Source: Paraglaciecola sp. L3A3
GTDB taxonomy: Bacteria > Pseudomonadota > Gammaproteobacteria > Enterobacterales > Alteromonadaceae
Reading direction: 5' to 3'
Length of the DNA: 64,000 nucleotides
Assembly: GCF_009796765.1 (NCBI RefSeq)
Contig: NZ_CP047023.1
Location: 2,587,501-2,651,500, forward strand
Positions 38,757-47,400 of this stretch are shown here, piece after piece. The translations under genes were made by a program, and so were the position numbers. The notes under the pieces were generated by a model. The model ran no database searches. It saw only the letters and a program-made list of their open reading frames with translations, and was not told the DNA's origin. Within the stretch, counting starts at the first letter, position 1. Each line of letters opens with the position of its first letter.

Positions 38757-39101
38757 TTAATTCTCAAGCTGTAACAGTATACGAGTATGACTGCCTGATA
38801 ATTCGTACCCTTCATTTACAGCCAAAATGATATCCAGTAGTTCTAAGAATAGGTCTTGGCAGGTATCTTTAAAAACCCTTGATGATTTTAATAACAAAAC
38901 TACATTTTCATTTCTTCCAAGCTGCAAATACTTAGATTGATTACAGGTCTGATCGTCAAGGTATGATAAAGAATCTATTAGGGCATCTGAATTAGCCCCA
39001 TAAAACGAAGGTAATCCCAACTTAAACTTAAATTCAAAGTGAAAGCTTTCTTCATCTTTTATCTCATTTCCATCAATAATTAACACCTTAGTACTTATCA
39101 A
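38757..39101 (-). CDS. barstar-like protein, orphan
   Basis: 114 residues. GLPSFYGANSDALIDSLSYL matches the core of the barstar family (a ribonuclease inhibitor), where the YG.N.DAL.D helix contacts barnase. Barstar-fold proteins bind and neutralise secreted or intracellular RNases. No barnase-like ORF lies next to it: 39102-39380 upstream has no gene, and the IS66 element is downstream. It may be an orphan immunity gene left after rearrangement, or it may act on an RNase encoded elsewhere. AIPR lies 280 bp upstream on the same strand. Confidence 0.75.
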   Translation of the reverse strand: MISTKVLIIDGNEIKDEESFHFEFKFKLGLPSFYGANSDALIDSLSYLDDQTCNQSKYLQLGRNENVVLLLKSSRVFKDTCQDLFLELLDIILAVNEGYELSGSHTRILLQLEN

Positions 39102-39380
39102 AATCTCAACTCCTGATTAAACATAACAATTTGTTTTTATTGACTTTATCGGGTCTAAAAACTACCAAGGGTGTCTTGTTAGTATCACTAGTGCACATAA
39201 ACTTTTTCTTATGATGCCTATCCTGTTTATTGTCTGCGCTTCACCATCTAAAGTGAAAGGCCTCGGCTCTGGCATCGCTTCGCTCTACCTCCTAAATCCT
39301 TTTAAGTAGTGTGCAAAACCTCATTCAGGGTGTTGTGGGAGCTGAAAGTTAGATACCTCCGGCGACCCGATTAGTTTCAC

Positions 39381-41201
39381 TTAGATACCGAAAAAATGTT
39401 TTAAATCATCATGGATTGTGCGGCCTTTATAGTAACCTTCATAGTTTAAATCTTGTTTTAACACTCCTGTGCCTTCATCTTGATAGGTTCTGAAATATGA
39501 AGAATTTCTAGCATTCTCTTGTGCACTATTTTCAAATTCAATCCATCGATCTATTACAGATTTTAAGTGTTCATTTATTTCACTTAGAGACTCAATGCCT
39601 TTATATAACGTTTTTACACAAACTGCGGTTACAGCAAACCGACCATAGCGTATTGCTTGTCCATATGCAGAAGTACCAAAACGATCATTGGCATCTTCCC
39701 TTAATGTTTTTTCAAGAGTGTTTATACTTTGATAAACGTTAAATGTATAAAAATACTCAATAATTCTATCTGAGTCATTAAGGTATTTAGTAAAGTTAGA
39801 TTCCTGAAAAAGAAACTTTCCACTAGATCTTCTAGCTACGGCTGGCTGCATATCACAGCATACAGCTAATCTTAATAATAACTCTCGGTCAATTATTTGA
39901 TTACGTGAGATGTATTTATCCTTAATACCATCAGCAAACTCTCCTTTTTTACGTTCATAATAATAACCAAATTGATTAAAAAACAACTCCTGCAAATCTA
40001 TCTGAATTTTGTCGTTTGAACGCCTATCCGCATCAGAAACTTCATTTTGTCTATTTGTGGCTTTGGATATACTTTCGATTAATGAACGTTTTTTCGTTTC
40101 ACTCGTTGCAGAGTGCTCGCCAAATGTAATTATTTTTAGTAGTACTTCTTTGTTACTGAAAATGTCTCCATTTTCAGTACCGGTTTTAATATCTTCATAT
40201 ATACGGCTTAATGTAAAAGCCGTTTGACCACCATTTATTATTTGAGGGTTTGATACAACTATTTGAGCCTTATCTTTTTGTCCAATTCTTTCATTAACTG
40301 AAGTATCGTCAGAGAGCATTGTTATCCCATTGTTAAAAAGCGCGAACTCATTGGTTTTCTTCTGGGTTATAGTCTTGTGAATTTCTTTGTTCACAGAGTT
40401 AGTTTTCATTTCTAGAAAACAACGAGGATTGTACTTTAGGATTGAGTTCTTATATGTGTATAAAATTCTACCAATTTCTTCTGTTGGAACAAAAACGACA
40501 GTGATATCACAATCTTTAAATTCTGTTTCAACATTGTAGCTAATTCTTGCACTTGATGAGTTTTTATTAGTTAAGTTTAATGATATAGAAAGAAGGTTAT
40601 TATTGTAATAAGTTCCTGTGATTACAGGAAACAGTAAATCTTTATATACTCTTTCATTGTCAAAAATTTCACCAGGAAACCCATTAGTTAGTCTTTTAAC
40701 TTGACTGGGTTTAAGTGATTTCAAATTTGCTAGAATTATAACTTTATATTTATATCTCCCTATATCATCTACTTGAGATAACTCTCTAAGAAGTTGCTTT
40801 ATTTTGCCGTTATATTCATTACCATCTTCATCATGTGTTTCTCCGTCAACAATCCTATCTATATCCATTTTTAGTAATTCGTCAGGAGATATTTCCTTAC
40901 TTTCAAAGTTATCTTTATTAGTTCTGAATTTCGATTGAATGAAATAAATTTCTTTGGCTTCAGTATTAATGTAGTAGGCATCCACTCCTGCATCGTAGCC
41001 TTTATCTGTAATTAATCTCTCTCTTGATTTGAAGTCTAAAATACCAAAAGTCACCTTTAAATAAAGGTGTATTAATGTTCTTCCACGAGCTTGGTTGATT
41101 TGTTCCAAATCATCTGGTTTAGGTCTATAACTCTTGAACTCAATTGGAGATTCAAATCGAACCTGATCTAGAATATTTACTAAATTCTCATACTTTGTCA
41201 T
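39381..41201 (-). CDS. AIPR-type abortive-infection protein
   Basis: Probable phage-defence protein of the AIPR family, 606 residues from the ATG at 41201, which has AAGGAAG just upstream; a GTG eight codons earlier is less likely. An N-terminal restriction-endonuclease-like core is suggested by GYDAGVDAYYI and IYFIQSKF (D74, Q89, K91), a PD-(D/E)xK-type pattern. The family signature follows in the middle: NNGITMLSDD and NPQIINGGQTAF. The C-terminal third is not recognised. It stands without a methylase or other restriction subunit. The mechanism in this family is poorly known. Confidence 0.8.
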   Translation of the reverse strand: MTKYENLVNILDQVRFESPIEFKSYRPKPDDLEQINQARGRTLIHLYLKVTFGILDFKSRERLITDKGYDAGVDAYYINTEAKEIYFIQSKFRTNKDNFESKEISPDELLKMDIDRIVDGETHDEDGNEYNGKIKQLLRELSQVDDIGRYKYKVIILANLKSLKPSQVKRLTNGFPGEIFDNERVYKDLLFPVITGTYYNNNLLSISLNLTNKNSSSARISYNVETEFKDCDITVVFVPTEEIGRILYTYKNSILKYNPRCFLEMKTNSVNKEIHKTITQKKTNEFALFNNGITMLSDDTSVNERIGQKDKAQIVVSNPQIINGGQTAFTLSRIYEDIKTGTENGDIFSNKEVLLKIITFGEHSATSETKKRSLIESISKATNRQNEVSDADRRSNDKIQIDLQELFFNQFGYYYERKKGEFADGIKDKYISRNQIIDRELLLRLAVCCDMQPAVARRSSGKFLFQESNFTKYLNDSDRIIEYFYTFNVYQSINTLEKTLREDANDRFGTSAYGQAIRYGRFAVTAVCVKTLYKGIESLSEINEHLKSVIDRWIEFENSAQENARNSSYFRTYQDEGTGVLKQDLNYEGYYKGRTIHDDLKHFFGI

Positions 41202-41265
41202 AAATCTTCCTTTAGATATGATCACTCAAAACTTTGTGGAACTAACAGTTTCATCAGTCTGCTTA

Positions 41266-41285
41266 CCCCGTGTTTAAACACGGGG
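41266..41285. promoter_or_regulatory. perfect 20-bp palindrome upstream of the AIPR gene
   Basis: CCCCGTGTTTAAACACGGGG is a perfect palindrome 65-84 bp before the AIPR start. It could be an operator controlling that gene or the hairpin of a dispersed repeat. Confidence 0.45.
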
Positions 41286-41437
41286 ACACACCGCGTATTA
41301 ATTTTCTCTATTTTTAACATACTTTCTAAGTATCTGTATAGCTTAACTTTTTGAGCATCCAAGGTTTAAGTCATAGTTAAATATAGGCAAACACCTTGAT
41401 CTTACGAATATGCGAAACTAAAAATAAAAAGAAATGG

Positions 41438-41462
41438 ATTCCGGCTAAAATACTGCCGGAAT
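41438..41462. repeat. REP-like palindrome
   Basis: ATTCCGGC, a 9-nt loop, then GCCGGAAT, followed by GAC. This resembles the dispersed GGATTCCGGC/GCCGGAATGAC elements common in many proteobacterial genomes. Confidence 0.6.
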
Positions 41463-41491
41463 GACTCAATTTGAGTTCACAGTGGCCTTTA

Positions 41492-41526
41492 ATGGCGAAG
41501 CCATGCTTTATGAACGAAGTGAATGC
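41492..41526. repeat. hairpin array, first cluster (two units)
   Basis: ATGGC-GAA-GCCAT at 41492-41504 and TGAAC-GAA-GTGAA at 41511-41523, each with ATGC just after or overlapping the right arm. Units are 19 bp apart. The same unit type continues at 41768. Confidence 0.55.
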
Positions 41527-41554
41527 TTTTGACTTTGTCGCGACTCAAAGTTCG

Positions 41555-41659
41555 CTATTTTTTATTACAAACTCAATAGGACAATTGGCATGGATAGCCA
41601 ATTGAGTGGTGTTTTGTCGGGAACAAATCAGCACGGCCTTTTGAGTTTATAAAAAATAG
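41555..41659. repeat. nested palindrome
   Basis: CTATTTTTTAT plus AAACTCAA at 41555-41576 (with a 3-bp interruption) is repeated inverted at 41641-41659. Inside it, CAATTGGC and GCCAATTG at 41582-41604 form a second perfect stem with a 7-nt loop. Confidence 0.55.
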
Positions 41660-41680
41660 AGATAGAGCTTTGTCGGAGCG

Positions 41681-41743
41681 CGGCGTTTTCTGGTTACTCT
41701 TTTTTGCTGTTGAAAAAGAGTAACTGGTGCGGCAGGGACGCCG
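41681..41743. repeat. nested hairpin GTTACTCTTTTT/AAAAAGAGTAAC
   Basis: A 12-bp perfect stem at 41693-41704 and 41713-41724 with an 8-nt loop. It is enclosed by outer arms CGGCGT (41681-41686) and ACGCCG (41738-41743). Similar GTTACT...AGTAAC hairpins are widespread in gammaproteobacteria. Confidence 0.55.
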
Positions 41744-41752
41744 TATCAAAAA

Positions 41753-41858
41753 CGCAATGGATTGCGGTGAGCGCAGCGAATGCTTGGTGAACGAAGTTCA
41801 TGCTCCGTGTGCGCAGCACATAAATGACGTAGTCATGCCCCGTATGCGCAGCGTATGC
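41753..41858. repeat. hairpin array, second cluster (about six units)
   Basis: CGCAAT-GG-ATTGCG at 41753-41766 is followed by units with a trinucleotide loop: TGAGCGCAGCGAATGC at 41768, TGAAC-GAA-GTTCA at 41788-41800, TGTGC-GCA-GCACA at 41808-41820, ATGAC-GTA-GTCAT at 41824-41836 and ATGCG-CAG-CGTAT at 41844-41856 (one G-T wobble). Most are followed by ATGC. Arm sequences change together, which preserves pairing. No protein is convincing here; a 63-codon frame crossing it is built from the repeats. Confidence 0.6.
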
Positions 41859-41868
41859 CTTTGTGCTA

Positions 41869-42465
41869 TTAACACAAACTCTCATAAGCTTGATGCAACA
41901 ACCTTGTATGACTAGTACTCCCCCCTTTATCTGGGTGATGTTTATGCAACATTTTGCGGTATTGTTTTTTAATGATTTGTGGGCAGCTAAGCTCGGTTAA
42001 CTCTAGGACTTTTAACGCCTCGTCAGTGCTCATTGTTGCTGTAGACTTAGTGGAATTGCCAGACAAGCCTTGCCAAAAACTATCCAGTAATTTTTCTACT
42101 GCTTGTTGATCCGTTTCAGCTAAATGTTGCCAATTTAAATAATACTCAGCCAGTTTATCTTGTTGTTGTAAACCTGCTTGTCCGGGTTGCCAAGGTGTGA
42201 GGCGAATAGATAGACAGCTAATTTCTAATATCCCAAGTTGCTCTTGTAAGTAAGTCTGTTTCAAGTGGTATAACGCATTAAAGATAATAAAATGGGTTTG
42301 AAATAACACCAGTGGATCTTGCAAGTCTTGTTGCTGAAACACCCGATAGGCTGGTGATTGTAACTGTTTTAATAGCTCATACTCAGTCAAACCATCACTG
42401 GCATTGACTACAATATCCCGCAATATATTTTGTAAAGGTAGCCATTCTGTTGGTGTGGGTTGCAT
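41869..42465 (-). CDS. DnaJ-related protein with C-terminal J domain
   Basis: 198 residues. The N-terminal 130 residues resemble the DnaJ-related family of gammaproteobacteria (substrate or partner unknown). The C-terminal J domain has QIIKKQYRKMLHKHHPDKGG with the HPD motif that stimulates DnaK ATPase. The ATG at 42465 is preferred over TTG one codon upstream. It lies 13 bp after recD as the last gene of the recCBD operon, suggesting co-expression but not necessarily a shared function. Confidence 0.85.
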   Translation of the reverse strand: MQPTPTEWLPLQNILRDIVVNASDGLTEYELLKQLQSPAYRVFQQQDLQDPLVLFQTHFIIFNALYHLKQTYLQEQLGILEISCLSIRLTPWQPGQAGLQQQDKLAEYYLNWQHLAETDQQAVEKLLDSFWQGLSGNSTKSTATMSTDEALKVLELTELSCPQIIKKQYRKMLHKHHPDKGGSTSHTRLLHQAYESLC

Positions 42466-42478
42466 CAAATACTCTTTT

Positions 42479-44488
42479 TTATGCTGTTGATTTTGTCGAT
42501 AATCTGTCAGCTAAGCCGCTGCTACGTATACATTGCTGTGCCAAACTTAACGCTAAGGCTTGTGGTTGGGCGAACAAAGTAAAATGCTTTTTAGCTCGGG
42601 TTAAACCTGTATAGAGTAGTTCTCGATTTAAGCCACGACCACCATTGTTACCTTTTAATAAAGGTAAACATAAATACACTGATTCAAATTCTGAACCTTG
42701 GCTTTTGTGAATAGTCATGGCATACAAGGTTTCATGAGATGGTAACCGGCTAGGCAATAATCCCCTCACCTCACCCTCAGGGGTAAGAAACCAAACTTTC
42801 ATTAAGCTCGGACTCTGCGGATCAGGCATTACAATACCGATATCACCATTAAACAATTTAAGTTGATGATCATTCTTACTCAACATTACCGGGCGTCCTG
42901 CATAAAAGTCTCGATGTTTGTCGATTAAACCCTGTTTATCTAACTCGCTTTCAATTAAAGCATTAATTTGTTCAACGCCCCAAAATCCAGACTTTTGTGC
43001 ACATAAGACTTGCTGTTGCTGCAAACAATTAAAGGCTAAGCGTATATCCCCCTGTTTAACCGCTGTGGCATACAGCTTAAATATGGGTAATAACTTACTG
43101 ATTAACTGTTTTAATATTTGTTCTGCTACCAATGATTGAGTATTGGCCGCCGCATTTGAGCTAATTTGATACCAGTGAATATCATCAAAGGCACGCTCTT
43201 TGAGTAATGCTTGTACAGATGTCTGTGCTCCAAGTTTGATTGCTTTAGCCAATTGTCCAATACCACTGTCGTCAGAAAATCTATGGCTTTTCAGCAAGTT
43301 TACGAGATTGTCTGCGATAACACTGGTTTTAGGCAATAAATAGTCTGTGTTTGGAACCGGTAAATCATCTATCAACAAGGTTAATTTAGCCATTAATTCA
43401 GGGCTATAGCGTGCCAATATAGCTGCATCTAATTCAGAACTAACTTCGCCCTGCAAACACATATCAGACAAAACACTGCCTGTTTCTACTGAGGCTAATT
43501 GATATTGGTCACCTAACAAAATGACTTGAGCATCTTCTGGTAAGGAAGAGAACAGTTTAGCCATTAAAGGTAAGTCCACCATAGACGCTTCATCTAAAAC
43601 TAAGACATCCAAATGCAGTGGATTATTACTATTGGCTTTAAAATAAGGGCTTAGAGGTTTGGCGCCTAACAATCTGTGTATAGTTTGACACTGCTCAGGT
43701 AAGTGCATTTGTAAATGAGGAGCTAAACGTTTTTTCGCAGCACTGATTGATTCTGTCAGTCGAGCTGCTGCTTTACCCGTTGGTGCAGCTAATTGAATAT
43801 TTAGAATTCTGTTTTGTTTGCCCGCTAAGCCTTGTAACAGAGCTAATAATTTTGTCACAGTTGTCGTTTTACCTGTACCTGGTCCACCACTGATGACGCT
43901 TAAACTTTGGCAGGCAGATAGGCATACAGCAATTTTCTGCCAATCTAATAAACTTGTGGCGATATTGCTGCTATCGTCGAATAAGTCGGCTAATATTGTA
44001 CGAGCCGCAGACCAATCCACTTCTCGATATTTATCTGCTTTATTGCGGATTATAGCGGCCAACTCCACCTCATATTGCCAATATCGCTGCAAATACACTT
44101 TTCCATTTTGTACTACAAGTGGTTTAGCTAATTTAGTACAAATTTGAGTATGAGATGGAATACACAACACAGTATTCGCTTGAGATAATAATTCTAATAA
44201 AGCATGCTTGTCTGGAAACTGATACCCCTTTAAATTAAGAGTCTGTAGCTCATTTAAGTCTATACACGTGTGTTGTTCCCCAGTACTAAAGCTAATGTAG
44301 GCCGCTAACATAGCAACAGATATTTTATCTTGTTCAGACAAACATTGTTCTTGTTGGTAGATAAAATCGGCGAAAGCACAATCAATTGCTCTTAACTTCA
44401 CTAAATCAACTAAAGACTTTAATAACGTATCTAAAGCAATACTTTTTTGACTACTATTATTCATACTTTCTGTTATAGCCATTACCAT
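42479..44488 (-). CDS. recD: exodeoxyribonuclease V subunit RecD
   Basis: 5'-3' helicase subunit of RecBCD, which processes double-strand breaks. 669 residues. Walker A is SGGPGTGKTTTVTKL; LVLDEASMVDLP is Walker B; LLGDQYQLASVE and TIHKSQGSEFESV are later SF1B motifs. It starts at ATG 44488, overlapping the recB stop by 7 bp; a second ATG two codons in is also possible. Confidence 0.96.
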   Translation of the reverse strand: MVMAITESMNNSSQKSIALDTLLKSLVDLVKLRAIDCAFADFIYQQEQCLSEQDKISVAMLAAYISFSTGEQHTCIDLNELQTLNLKGYQFPDKHALLELLSQANTVLCIPSHTQICTKLAKPLVVQNGKVYLQRYWQYEVELAAIIRNKADKYREVDWSAARTILADLFDDSSNIATSLLDWQKIAVCLSACQSLSVISGGPGTGKTTTVTKLLALLQGLAGKQNRILNIQLAAPTGKAAARLTESISAAKKRLAPHLQMHLPEQCQTIHRLLGAKPLSPYFKANSNNPLHLDVLVLDEASMVDLPLMAKLFSSLPEDAQVILLGDQYQLASVETGSVLSDMCLQGEVSSELDAAILARYSPELMAKLTLLIDDLPVPNTDYLLPKTSVIADNLVNLLKSHRFSDDSGIGQLAKAIKLGAQTSVQALLKERAFDDIHWYQISSNAAANTQSLVAEQILKQLISKLLPIFKLYATAVKQGDIRLAFNCLQQQQVLCAQKSGFWGVEQINALIESELDKQGLIDKHRDFYAGRPVMLSKNDHQLKLFNGDIGIVMPDPQSPSLMKVWFLTPEGEVRGLLPSRLPSHETLYAMTIHKSQGSEFESVYLCLPLLKGNNGGRGLNRELLYTGLTRAKKHFTLFAQPQALALSLAQQCIRSSGLADRLSTKSTA

Positions 44489-47400
44489 AAATCTAACTGC
44501 CCTTCGGTCTGATTTTTAGAGACTTGAGCTTGTGTATTAGCCGTTAATACTTGGGTTAACTCTTCTGTTTTACCGTCAAATAAACGATCTAAATTTTCGA
44601 TTAAACTTTGTTCTGGTTTTAGGTAATACACTCCATTACAGCTAGTATCTTGTAAATTCGTACTGTTACTCATACCCCGAATAAACAAATAATAAGCACC
44701 GCCTATATGTTTTTCGTAATTGTAATCAGGCAATCTATTTTTCAACCATCTATGTAATGCCAAGGTATAAAGGATGGCTTGTAGATGATAATCATGCTCT
44801 GTCATTCCTTTTTCCATTGCTGCTTCATTATAACTTTGGTGATCGTCGCCTAGGTGGTTTGACTTGTAATCTGCCACATAATATTGGCCGTCAAATTCAA
44901 ACATTAAGTCGATATAACCTTTGATCATGCCGTTAAGAGTCTCAAATTGATAATGACGATAATGTTGTGGAAAATACTGATTAATCACCCGATTAAAATC
45001 ATGGACCTGCACTTGATGTAGTGGCATATAAAATTCCATTTCAACTTTAACTTGTTCTTTACTCAATCTAAATAAGGCTATTTCGTTGTCGCTATTTGTC
45101 TCTTTTGTGGGATCCAACACTTTGTTAAATGGACTATGTATTACCTCAGTTAACCAAGTATGTAGGCACTCTTGCCAACTGGGATCGATTGCAAACTTAA
45201 TTGATTGTTGTTGAATAACCTCGGTCAAGTTATCTAATTGTTGGAAATCGATATTTTCTAATACGCCATGTAAAAATGAACCAGCATTGGCACCACGCTC
45301 AAAAGTAAATGGTGACTTAAGGTCGGTTAACTCTAGAGTTTGCTCTTGATGGTGAATTTCTTGTGGGTTTAAATCTTGCCCTTCATCTAAACCAGGTGTG
45401 GGCATGTCCACATGTATTTGTTGTCGGCTAATGGCAGAATAACTGGTTAAACGCCAAGTCCTTTGTACTTTATGGTCTAGCTGTAAACAATGCAGAGACA
45501 CGTCAACCTGCTTGGTATCATCTATATAACCTTGGTTCAAAGGCTCAATTTGACTTAAAGCTTGATAAGAAACATCACAGTGTTTAGCTAACTCTGCAAT
45601 GCTTTGATGGATATGTTGATTACTAATAGCGCCGTTCACTTCAGCATCGCTGGGGTCAAGCTCAGATAATAATAAACAACCCAGAGCAGATTGGGTAAAC
45701 CCCGACAATTTTTTACTGGGCGCTAAATTAATATTCCAAATACCAATATTACAATAATATACAGCTCGGGTGACCGCTACATAAAACAAACGAACATCTT
45801 CTGCTAACCTTTCATATTCCGCTTTAAACACTGCTTGATCTGAATTCAGAAAATCAACTTCTAGTTGTTCTTGCTCGTTGTGATATATGGCATTTTTACT
45901 GCTTTTAAAACTGGGGCCAAATGGAATAAAAACCAAAGGGAACTCTAGGCCTTTAGAAGCATGTAAGGTGACTATTTGCACAAGGTTAGAATCACTTTCT
46001 AAACGTAATTGTTGGCTTTCACTATTGTGATCAGGCTCTAATAAACAGGATTCGAACCAATGAATAAGCTCAGCTTCACCTTGTAGTTTAAGGCTTTGTT
46101 GTTGCAATAATTCAACCAAATGGCGTAAGTTAGTAATACGCCGTAAACCATCTTTATATTGCGATACCAGCACTTGTTCTACATTAAAGTAACCGAAGGC
46201 AAGATTTAAAGCCGCCATTAAGCCTTTTTTATTCCATGTCTGATGCCAGATAAACCTTTGTTCTAATATATTTTGCCAAGCCAGTTCATTATTAAATAAT
46301 TCATCTAATTGTTTGGCAGTCAGTGCAAACAACTCACTCATCAAAGCTGTTTTAAGTAATTTTTCTTCACTTGGTTGACTAATAGCTTTTAATAATCGAT
46401 ACAAGTCTTGGGCTATTTGTGTATCAAACACACTGTTTCTGGCTAAAAATACACTGTCTACATTCACAGCAGACAGCGCATCCTTGATGATGCTGGCTTC
46501 GTAGCGATTTCTTACTAGTACACAACAATCACCCGCTTTGACAGGTTTTCCATTAATTTGTGCTTGTTCAGTTTTGGCTAACGTTAACCATTCACATATG
46601 TGATTAGCCATACTTTGTGCGAGTACAGGTTGCGCATCTTTTTCACTGACCACTGGATCTGTGTCACTACAAAAATGTTCAAAATGTAGACTGTGTATGG
46701 TGCTGCCGTTAATCCGCAAACCAGAATGTTCAGCACTATTAAAATCACGTCCTGCTGCCACCGGATAAAAAGGAATATTATCTTCGAATAAAAACCCTTT
46801 ACTACTGCTGACAAATAAATGGTTAATGGCACCTACCAAATTAGCTGCCGACCGCCAGTTTGTTGCCAAAGTGAAATGTCTTGATGGCGGGATACGTTTT
46901 TTCGCTTCAATGTAGGTGTAAATATCGGCACCACGAAAAGCATAAATGGCTTGTTTAGGGTCACCTATCATGATCCAGCAAGTTTGCTGCTGAGCTTCTT
47001 CGTCAGCTGAATATATCTGGCTAAAAACTTCAAATTGCACAGGATCCGTGTCTTGAAACTCGTCTATTAAAGCAGCCGGATAAGTATGTCGAATAGCACT
47101 GGCTAAGGTATTTTCTTCAGCACTTAAAGCACGCTGTAACCCTGTCAATAAATCATCTGGCGATAACATTTGTAAACGTTGTTTTTGGCTTTGTAAATTA
47201 TCTCGTACGACCTCGATAGCTTGTTGACTAAAACTGACCTTAATTGCGTTTTGGCAATTTTCTAAGCTTTGTACACATAGTTCAAATTGATTAAAATCAA
47301 GATGAGATAAATCAGCACTGCCCTTTTTCGCAGCCTTGGCTACTTTCTCTGGGACTAAATCATCCCAGCTGCCCAAATCCTTAGGCATTTGTAATAGATC

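Noticed and set aside
39102..39380. A barnase-like toxin upstream of the barstar-like gene
   Set aside because: No ORF of adequate size or barnase motif is present in either strand.
41226..41300. 3' remnant of a REP-associated transposase gene
   Set aside because: A short minus-strand frame ends in the palindrome, but it is too short to show any family resemblance.
41492..41858. CRISPR array
   Set aside because: Repeats are short and variable with self-complementary arms and no unique spacers; no cas genes are nearby.
41694..41885. Short ORFs on both strands (about 62 codons) in the hairpin array
   Set aside because: They are made of the repeat units and have no ribosome binding site or protein-like pattern.
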